From Blastocladiella emersonii ATCC 22665 (taxonomy: Eukaryota; Blastocladiomycota; Blastocladiomycetes; Blastocladiales; Blastocladiaceae), in contig JANHCV010000011.1 in NCBI GenBank assembly GCA_025594325.1, forward strand, positions 248,001 through 312,000: 64,000 nucleotides of DNA. Direction: 5' to 3'. The position numbers and the translations under genes were made by a program. The stretch's first letter is position 1. Each line of letters starts with the position of its first letter. This document shows, piece by piece, positions 52,101-62,896 of this stretch. The notes beneath the pieces were generated by a model. That model was not told the origin of the DNA. It made no database searches and saw only the letters and a program-made list of their open reading frames with translations.

Positions 52101-55100
52101 GACGCCGTACTTTGCCCTGCGCGGCGTGATCCGGGACCTGCTGCGGATCCTCGAAGAGTCGCAGCTCGGCGAGGACGGCGCGCTGCGCGTGAGCCCGCCC
52201 GGCGCCAACCTGTTCCGGCCGCGGTCGCTGCTCGCCTCGGCCATCCTCAACGCGTCGCGCGGCAAGCTCGGGCTGATCCAGTCGACGCGCGCGTCCAACG
52301 ACTCGGTCGCCAACCAGACGGCCGCCAACGGCCAGGTCGTCGCCCCGACCGACGTCGGGTTCCGCAGCTCAGACCAACACATCAGCGGTGGCGCGCAGCA
52401 GCAGCAGCCGACGAGCGACCGCGTCGAGACCGAGTTCGAGGGGCTCGCGAAACGCGCGCTGTCGCGGCTCCGCGAAACGAGCTACCCGGCGCGCGTCCTC
52501 GAGATCGTGTTCCCCGAAGAGTTCCCGAGCGATCTCGGCGGGAGCATGATGAACGTCGGCGCCGGCGGCGGCGGGATGTCGGGCGGGGGCGGTGGGGTCG
52601 GTGGCGGGGCGAGCGGCGGGTACGGCATGTTCGGGCGGCAGCAGGACCTGACGTCGATGCTGCAGAACGCGCTCAACGCGCTCAGCAACATCAACCGCCT
52701 CATGGTGATGCTGCCGGACGCGCACTTCATGGACCGCGCGTCGTGGGAGGTGCTGCGCGAGCTCGTCGAGTCGTGCCCGCGCGTCCTGTTCGTGGTGCTG
52801 TCGCACCCGGCTAAGCACCTGTCGCCCGTCGTCCTCGAGTACTACGAGCAGTACCGCAAGCTCGCGTCGCTCATCGTCCTGCAGGGCCTGTCGCAGGCCG
52901 AGGTCGGCGAGCTCGTCATGCAGTCGTTCAACCGGCTCGAGGTCAGCCAGGGCTCGGAGCGCGTCGCCACGTCCACGGACCCGCTGCTCGCCGCCAAGGT
53001 GTTCACGGTCTCGGGCGGCAACCCGCTGTTCGCTAGCTCGCTCGTCGTGTCGCTGCGCGAGAAGAGCTCGCTCGACGTTACCGAGACAGGCCGGCTCACC
53101 TTCTTCAGCCCGCCCGGGTCGCAGGGCAAGGCCATCGTGCTCGACGCCATCATGCCCGGGTCCGACCTGCACTCGCTCATCGTGTCGCAGTTCGACCGCC
53201 TCGACCCCATGTTCCAGATGTTCCTCAAGATCGCGTCGGTCCTCGGCCAGCACTTTATGCTGCGCGACGTGCTCGACTACTTTGAGATGGAGCAGCGCGA
53301 GGGCCAGGGCAACGAGCGCGGGAGCAACGGGGGCGCGCCGCTCGGGCACCGCGACACGGACGCGCTGATCCAGGACATCGACAAGTTTGACCGGTACGGG
53401 TTCCTGACGCTGTCGGGCAACCTCGAGGTGGGTGCGCTCGTGTCGTTCAAGAACACGATCATCCGCGACAGCATCTACTCGACGATGCTGATCGCGCAGC
53501 GGCAGGCGCTGCACCTCGGGTTCGCCAAGTTCTACGAGCGGCGGCTCGAGATTGCCGACTACGCGCACGACACGCAGCTGATCCTCAAGGTGTACGAGCA
53601 CTACCAGAAGGCCGAAGGCCAGACCGAGAAGAAGCTCGTCTACCTCGAGCGCGTCGCCCACCTCTACTTTGCCAGCCACTCGGTCAGCGAGGCCGTCGCA
53701 CACTACCGCGACCTGCTCACCATGCCGGCCATCCAGAAGTGGCCCATCGGCACCCGCGCGCTCCGTCTGCCGAGCGGCCGCGAGTTCACGTACCTCGACC
53801 GCTCGAGGTGGCACAAGGAGCTCGGCGACGCGTACATGATGCTCCACCGCCTCGCCGACGCCGAGGTCCACTTCACCCTCGCCCTCGCGTGGGTCGGCTA
53901 CTTTATCCCGACCAACCCGTGGATGCTCCACTTCAAGTCGTTCCTCGAGTACTGGAAGCTGAAACCGCCCAAGGCCCGCGCGGGGCTCCCGCGCTCCGCG
54001 TCGACCGCGTCGGCGGCGACCGACACTGCCTCGAGCCGGCGTGGCGGCGGCGGCGGGTCAACGACGGGTGCTGGCGGCGCTCCCGCTGCTGCCGGTGACG
54101 ACGCTGGTGGGGCCGCAGTCGAGAGCGCCATGCGGCTCCAGCGACTCCGCGGCGCGCTGCTGTCGCTCATCGAGCTGTGCTCGATCCAAGAGTTCACGGC
54201 GACGTGGCGGTTCCTCGTGTGGAGCGGCGCGACCATGTCGGCGCAGACCAACGACGACCCGGTCTCGGCCGCGCTCTTTGCGCTCGCCGGGTTCGCAGTG
54301 TACACGACCAAGAAGAACACGGCCAAGGCCATGGAGTGCATCGAGCACGGCCTCCTGATCGCCGAACGCGCGTCCGGGATCTCGACCGACTCGACGCTCA
54401 GCCACGCACCCGCAGCGGGCGCACCGGCGGCGGCGACAGGAGCGGCGGCGCCCGGGTCGACGATGCACGTCGCGCTCCCGGCCTCGTCCATGGCCATCGC
54501 GACGACGGCGGCCGCGCGCGCGGCCATCTCGAACGCAGTCGGCCCACCGCCGACGCCCATGTCGCCGCGCGTCCCGGGCGACCTCGACCCGGCCAACAAG
54601 CACCACTCGCTGAGCCGCGCGGCGCATTTCGGGCACTCGGCGACCGTGGTCACGACGCCGGCGGCCATCGACACGCGGCTAGCGAACGAGTCGACGCGCG
54701 CGCTCGCCGTCTCGATCGCGCTGACGTGTTCCGCGGCCATCGACCTGCTCGCGGGGCGGCTCATGTCGGCGCGCGACCGGTGCACGCGCGTGATGCGGCT
54801 CGCGGACGGGACGGGTGGCGCCATGGTCGTGTTCCGCGCGCAACGCATGCTGATCCTCATGGACCTGCTCGACGGGCGCCACGTCGAGTGCAAGGCCATG
54901 GCCAACGACCTGTGGATCCGCACCAAGGACCGGTCCCGCGACTCGCGGTTCTGGTCGCTCGCGAATATGGTCCTCCTCGATATCAACCTCAAGGGGCTCC
55001 GCAGCCACGCGCACGACCCGACGTTCCTTCACTTTGTCAACGATATGAAGCGACGTATCGCGCTGCTCTCCGAAGACTCGGCGGGCGGCGACTCGGGCGG

Positions 55101-55911
55101 CGGGATGGGGTCGGGCGCTGGTGGCGGGTCCGGCGGCGGGTCGGGCGCGAACCGCACGAGCGGGGCGGGTGCAGCAGCTGCCGCCGCGGCCGCGGCCGCC
55201 GTCGCGAGCGTGGTCCCCTCGGGCGCGTCGCTCGGGGCGAGCAATGCGGGCACGCTGCTCCACCACGGCGCGGGGTGCATCGGGCGGCGGCTCGTCGAGG
55301 TGTGGATGTCGCTCGAGTTCGAGTTCTGGCGGCGCAAGGCGACGGGCGCGACGGCGCCCGCGGTCGGCGGCGGCGGGGTCGCGCTGGGCGGGTCGGGCGG
55401 CGGGGCCGGGGCGGCCGACGACGGGTTCTTTGTCGACCGAATGAACCAGTTCGTCCTGCTGGTGCGCCAGATTGGCAAGATCCAGTTCCACGCGGTGATC
55501 GGGATCATCGGGACCGTGCACCTGATCAGCATGGCGTACGAGTCGGACCTGGTCAGCGTGTTCGGGTCGCGGCGGCAGGTCGTCGGCGTGCTGCGCGAGA
55601 CGATCCGCGCGCTCAAGGCGCGGTTCGCGGACGTGCCGTGGACGCGCTGGATCGTGATCCTCGCCGAGGGCATGAGCATGATCCTCGAGAACCGCAAGTC
55701 CCGCGCCCTCGCCATGTGGGAGGCCGAGGTCGCGGCGACCGTCAAGGCCGGCGAGATGGTCATGGGCGCGCAGCACGGCATCTGGCTCACCAAGGTCGTC
55801 GCCGCGAAGCTGTCCAAGTACTCGGAGGGCCGCGACCAGAAGTCGTCAGGCACCGACACGGCCGCCATGGGAGCGTCGCGCGCTGCGTTGAGGACGGTGC
55901 TGGATTCATGA
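49110..55911 (+). CDS. Soluble-adenylyl-cyclase-like protein (class III cyclase pair + NTPase + helical repeats)
   Basis: Exons 49110-49788, 49842-50029, 50092-51558, 51614-52008 and 52071-55911 give 2189 residues. The first ~225 residues are disordered. C1 cyclase domain: D257 in CDVSGYSSLTSYL and D307 in GGDIVKFVGDAVIF are the two metal aspartates, with K303 at the usual position. C2 domain: VDDKGAVILAFFGLPP and, across a junction, MGDSINMAARLM (Asn and Arg conserved). An NTPase-like module follows: SILVEGEGGQGVST (885-893 region) is a Walker A with Val891 replacing Lys. MVMLPDAHFMDRAS is the B strand. Helical repeats fill the C terminus. This is the layout of animal ADCY10, which makes cAMP in response to bicarbonate; the bicarbonate-binding Arg is not obvious here. 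Gly/Ser-rich insertions explain part of the extra length. Confidence 0.88.
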
Positions 55912-56482
55912 TAGCGGGCAGCAAAGTAGATTATAGACCACTGTACTTTCGTACTCGACACGGCACGCGTCGCCGACTTCCTGAGTGAGGTATCGCTCGT
56001 CGAGGACCGCGCGACTGAAAGAGGGGTGCGTGTCGCCTGAGCGGAACGCGGGCAAGAGAGAGACGACAGGCACACCAAAAATGATTCAGAATCAGCAAAC
56101 AAACGAAAGTACAGCAAAGAGAGAGGGACGGGTGATCGGAGTAAGGGGGGACTAGGGGAGGAAGGGAGGGACAGGAGGTGATATGCGCAATCAGGGCAAG
56201 TGGAGCTCGGTTCTCGTTACGCGGCAGTCGGGAGGGACGGGAGAGATCCGCGCACATGCGCAGGGGGGGGGGCGAACAGGTAGACTAGAGTGGGTGGGGA
56301 GAGGGGCCAGACGGCAGCGGCCCGAGTACGCGGCGGTCTAGGTGGTGGAGGGGGGAGGAGGGGTCGGTCGAGGTCGCGGTCTCGAACAAAGGGATAGGGA
56401 GGGTATGGGTTGCCCGGAGATGACGAGACCGAGGCGGAGGCCGAGAGTGCGCAGCGGCGGCGAGCGGTGGGGCGACACGGCC
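55912..56482. other. Convergent 3' region, cyclase / PRELI gene
   Basis: Both flanking genes end here. The cyclase side is AT-richer (about 55915-55950 and 56075-56115), consistent with 3' ends. From about 56110 to 56460 the plus strand is G/A-rich. Frames open here are low-complexity Arg/Pro products. No RNA gene was recognised. Confidence 0.45.
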
Positions 56483-57181
56483 TTAGGCCATGTGCAGGTG
56501 CTGGAGGCCGAGCTGGCTCTCGTGCACGATGCGCTCGAGGACCGAGTTGAGCGCCTGGCGGCCAATGTGCGCGTTGTCCTTGAAGCGCTTGATGAGGGCG
56601 TCCTCGAGGTACGACGAGAAGCGCGACATGGACGCGGACACGGCGGCCTCCTGCACGAAGCTGGTGCGCGACGCGTCCTTGGGGTCGGGGCGGTACGTGA
56701 CCGTCTCGTCCATGGTGATGAGGTCGCGGAACGTCAGGTTGGTCGACACGGCCTTGTACGTCTGCGTGGCCAGGTCGATCTCGGAGACCTCGAGCACGTG
56801 GGTGACGGGCGCGCTGCTGCCGAACAGGCGCGCGACGAACATGGGGATGTTCTGGCGCAGCGTGAACAGGCGCTCGGTGCGGAGCACCTTGCGCTCCTCG
56901 TCGACCTCGCGGCGCAGCACGTCGACCGTCATGACGTGTGGTGTCCGCTCGTTCGGGTACTTTTGCCACACGGCGGCGGTCACGTAGCTCCAGGGGTGCC
57001 TAGACGACGGCGGCCCGGGTCAGTCCTCTGACGGAGCGACGGGCGGTACATACGGGTCCCGGCCCAGGCTGGGACGACGTGCGAGCACGCCAACCGGTGC
57101 CTGCAGCCGCCACAGCGGTGGCCGGTGGCCCGACTCCATGTGTACTTACGAGTAGAAGTGCTCGGAACTGTGAAGCTTCAT
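56483..57181 (-). CDS. PRELI/MSF1-domain protein (Ups/PRELID family)
   Basis: Exons 57181-57150 and 56999-56483 give 182 residues. Splicing (classical GTAAGT donor, TAG end) joins MKLHSSEHFYS to HPWSYVTAAVWQKYPNERTP, the hallmark start of PRELI/MSF1 proteins. The remaining domain, with VMTVDVLRREVDEERKVLRT and TNLTFRDLITMDETVTY, covers nearly the whole protein, the normal size for this family. These proteins shuttle phosphatidic acid or phosphatidylserine across the mitochondrial intermembrane space with an Mdm35/TRIAP1 partner. Start sequence and length fit the Ups2/SLMO or PRELID branch; I cannot separate them by eye. Confidence 0.9.
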
Positions 57182-57867
57182 GGTAGTGTGCGTGTGCGGG
57201 GGGTGGCCGAGGGTGTGCGGGTGCAGCGAGTCGGGGAGGCAGCAGCTCGGGGCTTAAGAGCGTGAGCGATCCGCAATACAGAGTCGAGTCGTTTGCGCCA
57301 AGTCGTCAGCACTCGCAGCAGCCCTCGGCGTCGGGATCTGTGACGGGGGCGGGCGAGATGGCCGCGCCGGCCGATCAACACGGCGGCGGCCGCCCGCGGC
57401 ACTCCCGGCGGCGCCCGGCCCCCGACGTCACTCGCGTGACTCTGCGTGCCGCCGGCTGAAATCGTCATGCAGCCTTGTCTCACGTCTCGCGCCACCCCCG
57501 TCACATGATTTCGAGGCGCGTCGCCGATCGCGTCGACGCCGGACCGCGGAGACCGCAATGCCGTCGCGGGTGACGTCGCCGACCCACACGCTAATGCGAG
57601 CGTCTCGCCCGCGCGCCCGAAATAGCGCACTAGCCCTTGAGCGGCGACGGAGCTCTCAGGGTGGCGCGACGCGCTCGTGCTCTCACTAAACGCTGCATGG
57701 AAGCCGATCAAAGACTCTCGCGTTTCCCGTTCTCCTAGCTAAAATAACACCGTGAAAACAAACTATTTCATTGAAGCTTGCACAAGGAACATGAAACCAA
57801 AACGATCGCTCGGCTTGAATCGCGAGCGCCGCGACGCAGAGCAGAGCAGAGCACTTCCGGACGCCGA
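57182..57867. other. Intergenic region upstream of the PRELI gene
   Basis: The 686 bp hold the presumed promoter of the PRELI gene and the 3' end of the next minus-strand gene. An AT-rich stretch at about 57720-57780 fits a 3' end or poly(A) region. No gene or RNA was recognised. Confidence 0.45.
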
Positions 57868-60270
57868 TCAGAGGTTGAGGGCAGCCAGCCCGCACGCGAC
57901 CGGTGCAACTCGCGCAAACTCGCGAGCGACCCACACCGAGTCGGCCTCGGCACCTGTGGAACGCGTGAGCAAGGTGCGGACGAGCTCTGCAAGCTCCTTC
58001 GGCGCAGCGAGTGCGTCCAGTGCGCCATCAGGAAACATGCGCAGGACGTGCACCGAGAGACCGTCGGTCGAGTTAGCCTCGGCGCGAAGCGTGTGAAACA
58101 CTTTCTGCGGAGCGCTCGCGATGAGTGCGCGAACGACAAGGCGAGCAGAAGCGATCGGATCGCACTCAAAGTGGTTCGATGTCGAGGTAACCAAGTCGGG
58201 TCCAAAAAAATGCTCGTAAAGACGCGACCAGACATTGTCAGCGTCCGGGAACAGCGAATCGTATCGGTTAGGCGTGTACTGAGTCAACAGAGTCTCGACG
58301 AGATCACGCCAGACCCACTGAAAGGCAAGCGGACAATCACGGCAAACCGTGGGCACCGAATCGCGGACGTAATGGAGCCGCTTCGGCGTGTGCGGGACCC
58401 CAGCGGGCATAAAGAGTGCAAAGATTACTGCCTTGAGCAGAAATTCTGGCCATGGATAACACCTTTGCGTCATAAGCTCGACTTCGGGTCCCGCTCCATC
58501 CAACTGAGCAGCCGCGAGAAGCCAAGTAAGATCGACCGCCACGGACCAGAGTTCGTGCTCGTGTTGGACTTGAGCACCGGAATGAGGAAGCGCGGCGAGA
58601 TGAAGCTGCTCGAGAGGAAGCAGCTCGAGAGGAAGCACCAATCCTCCCTGCTCCGTAATCAGAAAGCTCGCGCCCATCCGGCAGGCATCGTCCCATGCTC
58701 GTCATTGAGCGCAGGGTACTTGAATCGGACAAAGTCGTCCAGAGTCAGCGTGGGGTTGCCGTACTCGGGCTCGCCAGTGTAAAAGCCCGGAGCAAGCGCA
58801 AATTGGAGCACGGCAAAGTAAGACAAATCATTGCCATGCGGCCATTCTTGGCTAAAGCAGATGTCATAGGCTGGATCGAACGCGCTTCGGTGTTAGATTT
58901 CCATCACTGTAGCCTGGGCACTGCGAGTCATGCGCACCTCCAAGAAGCAGCTCGTTCCATTGCTTTGTCGTGTACTGCGTGCGAAGCCGCTTGATGAAAT
59001 CGAACCCTTTCAGATTGATCACCGTGGCAACGATCCACGTTAGATGCTTGGGAAGAATCAAACCGTGCGAGTGCATGAGCTCAAGGTGCTCGATTAGAAA
59101 ATCAGGGTCTGCACACCACGCTGAAATTCGCGTGCTCAAGTGGTTGAACGGATCGCCGATGATGAGTGGATGGGCCAGTGGATGGGCCCGTTCCCACGGA
59201 AAGAGAATGACGACGTCACCGATGTCTTCGCGGATAACAAGGGCGGGCACGACTCGATTAGGAAACTGGGCAAGAAGCGGAATGAAAGCCCGGTGGCCCG
59301 CCCGCACACTCGCAATAACGTAGTTTCGCTGCACCGCGACCGGCATTTCCTGCGTGTGCTGGAAAATCCACAGAAACAGGTCCTCGGCTTGACGATAGGG
59401 TGCATCCAACTCGCAAGCAAACGCCAAGACGAAGCGGGCCATGTCTTCGGTGCACAGAGTTGCAGCGATGGTTGCCGTATCAATATCAAGGCCGGACGTC
59501 GCGAGCAGCTGCTGGAACGTCGGATATCCCCATGCGAACACCGAGAGATATACTAGCGCATCGGCAAATCGCATTGAAAGGGTCGCCATCCCCATGAGCT
59601 CGAATTCGTGAAATTCGTTGGTGAGGTTGAGTCGATGGAGATACAGCGCCCAAGCATCAAGTTGGATCTCGACGTTTAGAAGATGCGGCACGTTGAGAAC
59701 AGCGGCAGCGAGGGCCCGGTGCAGGAAATCGGTCCAGCCGAACATAATGCCCAAGACGATCGACTTCACAAGGACGGCAAGTGGATGCAGCTGCACTAGG
59801 ATGCAGGTTGCCGAATAGATCGGCTGGTCAAGGCATTCGCGAAGCACCTCCTGAGAAAAGGTGGCAGAGCGAAGGCGGCGGCGACACGACTCCACAACCA
59901 GGTTTTTCAGGCTCTCCAAAGCCGCCGGAGGTGGCGGCGCGTGCGTTTCGAAGCAGAGCCCAAAGTACGCGTGCATGTCGGAACTGGTCGGATCAACGTC
60001 GGCAAGTGTCAGGTGCGTAAGCGGGTCGTCCGGCACCAACCAGTAGTTGGTGTTTCTGAGCGCAACGAGTTGATTGGAAACACTCAGGCTCCACGCGAGA
60101 CGGAGCTGCTCGTCGACAGCAACCAGGGCGTGAAGCGAGGCCGAAGCAGCCGCGATAGCGGCGCGCGGCTTGGCGAGCCGAACCGCGGCCAGGACCAGTT
60201 CGACGGGCAGACGGGTAGGTGCATGATTCCCCAAATCCATTGCATCGGGTTGCATTGCGTTTACATTCAT
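57868..60270 (-). CDS. F-box-like protein of unknown function, with an unresolved frame break
   Basis: The ATG at 60270 opens MNVNAMQPDAM and an F-box-like LPVELVLAAVRLAKPRAA. The first exon runs to 58938. A 67-nt intron (GTGCGC…CAG) then leads to 58870 and a frame reading AYDICFSQEWPHGNDLSYF … LTLDDFVRFKYPALND. That frame stops at 58659, while the following good frame (MGASFLITEQGGLVLPLELL, open to 57868) can only be entered after 58702. The change must therefore occur within about 58701-58659, where no normal intron fits. A frameshift (one base lost or two gained) or a sequence error is the simplest reading. An alternative is an intron starting GTCCGA with an 83-nt span, skipping plausible coding sequence. 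GC content and third-position GC are visibly lower than in neighbouring genes. Confidence 0.55.
58606..58635 (-). repeat. 15-bp tandem duplication in the F-box-like gene
   Basis: Two adjacent 15-bp copies differing at one base encode LPLEL and LPLEQ just after the frame break. It is in frame. Confidence 0.8.
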
Positions 60271-60650
60271 GGTGCTGGCGTTGCGAGTGGCCAGCGAAGG
60301 GGGCGGCGCGCGTTGAGCGAGTGGGCGGACGCGTGGGAGTCCATCCGGTTTCGCGTTTGCACCGCGCTTGATCCCAACGGCTGTTGCGGACCGGGAACCG
60401 ACTCACAAAATCTATGACACGTTTAACGAGGCTAGATTATTTTTCATTCAGCAAGGTATCGTCGCGGAGCGCGATCGCTGCAGCTCCTCGCGGACAGCCG
60501 AGCAACTGTCTCGCTTCTCACACCACACGTGATATCAGAACGCGTCCGCCGATCGGGTCAAGCCCGGCGAGACGCTCCGTGGGTTCACAGTATAACCCAC
60601 GCGACAGTTTTGGTTTGATCGAATAAATTATATTTATACTTGAGGCACCT

Positions 60651-60690
60651 AGACGCTTCGCGTCTGGTTTTCAATCGAGGGCTAAAGCCC
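60651..60690. other. Two adjacent small hairpins
   Basis: AGACGC-TTC-GCGTCT (60651-60665) and GGGC-TAAA-GCCC (60679-60690) are perfect inverted repeats separated by 13 nt, just after an AT-rich island. They could be a structured RNA element, a transcription end, or the terminus of a decayed transposable element. Confidence 0.4.
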
Positions 60691-60718
60691 GCGCCACGTT
60701 GGGCGCTTGCGCCATTTC

Positions 60719-60778
60719 GCGCATCGCAGCTTTGCGCGTCGCAGCTTTGCGCGTCGCAGTACAGCGCGTTGCAGCTTT
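60719..60778 (+). repeat. 15-bp tandem repeat, four copies
   Basis: Four adjacent units of the form GCGC(A/G)TCGCAGCTTT follow each other; copies 3 and 4 have a few substitutions. It is non-coding. Confidence 0.85.
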
Positions 60779-61598
60779 AGTTCAAGTACACACGCGCACG
60801 CTGGCCCGACCGCGAGAGACGCGTCGGGCAATCACGCGAGTGGCACGCGCCAGCGGCGCCACACTTCCAGTCACCGCCGGCGGACTGCCTCGCCGCGGGG
60901 TCGCACGCTCACCTCAAGCGAGCGTCTCCGCTCCCTCTGGTTTGGTTCTAGATCGCTGCTACTATTAGCCGTCGTTATACACCCTTTCCTCCCTTCTGCG
61001 TCTACCTCCTTCGCTGTGTCCATCACCGTCTCCGTCATCTCCTCAGCCTTCCGTGCATCGTGCTCAACCTTCCTCTCGCACCCTGCACCTGTACGCTTCA
61101 ACTGGTTATGAGCCCTGCTCGCCCTTGAAACTCGATGTACGTACGGCCTCCGCTTCCTCCGAGTCGCTTCCACACCTCCCTGCCGCCGCGCGGTCACTGC
61201 ACCTGCGCCCGCTGTACTGGCGTGGGCCGCGGACCGTGCGAGCGGCCAAGCACCAGGGCGGGAATCGCTGCCTGCCCCGGTGGCGGGTCCCAGTGCCTGC
61301 AGCGGTTGACACGGGGCCGCCGGCGCGGTTAGCCCGGCCGCCCACCTCCGTTCTCCCTCACGTCGACGTGTGCGCCACCTCGCGCTCACGGCAGCAGATT
61401 GTGCCGTTGGGTATCCCGCGTATCAGTGCACCACCGCCTTGCGCGTTAGCCAAGTGCGCACACTGTGTTAGCAGATACCCTTCCGCACGATAGTCGCGAT
61501 GACGGAAACGCGTGTTTTGTTTATTCCGAGGGATTTATGGGACCTGCCGGCTAAAAAAGCTGAGCTGCCGAGGGGATTTTTCCGCACCCGCCGACACT

Positions 61599-61701
61599 CC
61601 GTGCGGACGCGCCGAGGGAAGGAGCGGATCGGCCGAGACGCGGGGCGGGCTGGCCGTGGCCCCGTGCGGACCCGCCGAGGCTTCGTGCGGATCCACCGAG
61701 G
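61599..61701 (+). repeat. 19-bp interspersed direct repeat, three copies
   Basis: Copies at 61599-61617, 61662-61680 and 61683-61701 follow the consensus CCGTGCGGACCCGCCGAGG with one to four mismatches. The last two are nearly adjacent. Confidence 0.7.
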
Positions 61702-62896
61702 AACTCGCTTCGCACGCTCTAACTCCCTCAGTTTGCGCCCTCCTCACCCGTAACTGCACACGCACGCTCGCACCACTCCCTGCAATGATAATATATGAAC
61801 AGTTCCACGAAAATACGACTCGCCGTGCGCGAACCTTGGAAAGCTCAGCCCCCCGCCATGTCGATCCGCTCTCGTCCGCTCTCTTGTCGCGCGGGCCACC
61901 CGTGTCACCATGTCTTGATTGACGAGCACAATCTACCGATGTGAGTCGTCGATCTGGGCTGCCGCCGTTGCTCGGTTTCCACATGCCGCGACCACACTCT
62001 GCCGCGACCACACTCTGCCGCTCGCCGCGCGGAGCCGCGCGAGTCCTGCCGTACTAGTGCAGGCCGCCGGGTTTCGGATCATCTCGAGTGGGTGAGTAGT
62101 TGTCGTTGCCGCGTCCACCAAGCGCTTGCGCCACGCTGACCGCGCGGGCGACGATCGTTCCAACTCTTCACGTCCAACGGACGCAACGCGCTAGAAAGCG
62201 CGACGCGGCCGCCGCGGGCACTGCCGACTGGAACATGGGCTAGATCGTCGCCGTGCAGCTGCCGTGGTGGCAGCATGCGCTGATGCGCAGTAAAATCGAC
62301 ACGGCTCTCGTCGCCGCGTCCAAGATCGCTACAGGGATCACGCTGAACACTTGATCCTGCTCTCAGGTCGCCATCTGGTCGCGCGCGTGAAGCTCCTCTC
62401 AACGGAGACCATGCGCTATTGTTTCTAGTGCGCGTTGAGCGACCCGAGACGCGCAGCGGCCGATCCACTTCGCGGACATCGCAAGACGACGTCGTTCCGT
62501 TTCCTCGCCTTCGCTACTGACCTTCTGTACCACTATCCGTTGCACTAGGTCGGTCGCATTGCCGCGCTCAACCTCAGCATTACCGGTTACTTCACGATAG
62601 AGGGTGGTGTGGTCCGCTGCGTCAGGAACCGCCGCGGACCTTTGGGCTCGCGCCTCGATCGCGTCGATTGTTTCGCCACGAGACGAGGAGCAGACTGCTC
62701 CCGGTGATACAGAATTGCCGTCGCTATGGGCGGTAAGAGAAACAGCTGTATTGTCCCGAGTATCATGTCTCACGTCTCACGAGGCGACGTCACATGATTG
62801 ATCAACGCGTCTCCTTCACCATCAACGAGTTGCGCGACTGATCCACCAGCGGATTTAGAGACAAACGAAAATATATGAGGAACAAAAAACTTTGGA

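Larger units (their letters stand above)
60271..62896. other. Large intergenic region with short repeats, no supported gene
   Basis: This is the longest gene-free stretch (2.6 kb). It contains an AT-rich island at about 60612-60640, two small hairpins (60651-60690), a 15-bp tandem repeat (60719-60778) and a dispersed 19-bp repeat (61599-61701). Short frames here have no recognisable protein pattern. I checked for tRNA-like folds near 60650 and 62050 and saw no convincing A and B boxes. AT-rich sequence at about 62860-62890 is the likely 3' end of the ubiquitin-protease gene. Confidence 0.5.

Noticed and set aside
58605-58702. An 83-nt intron (GTCCGA…CAG) to bridge the frame break in the F-box-like gene
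   Set aside because: It would delete sequence that looks coding in both frames and is longer than the other introns; kept only as an alternative.
60640-60720. Possible tRNA near the hairpins at 60.65 kb
   Set aside because: The GGTTTTCAATCG segment only loosely resembles a B box, no matching A box or acceptor stem was found, and the hairpins do not form a cloverleaf.
60719-60778. CRISPR-like array
   Set aside because: The 15-bp units are directly adjacent with no spacers, and the context is eukaryotic.
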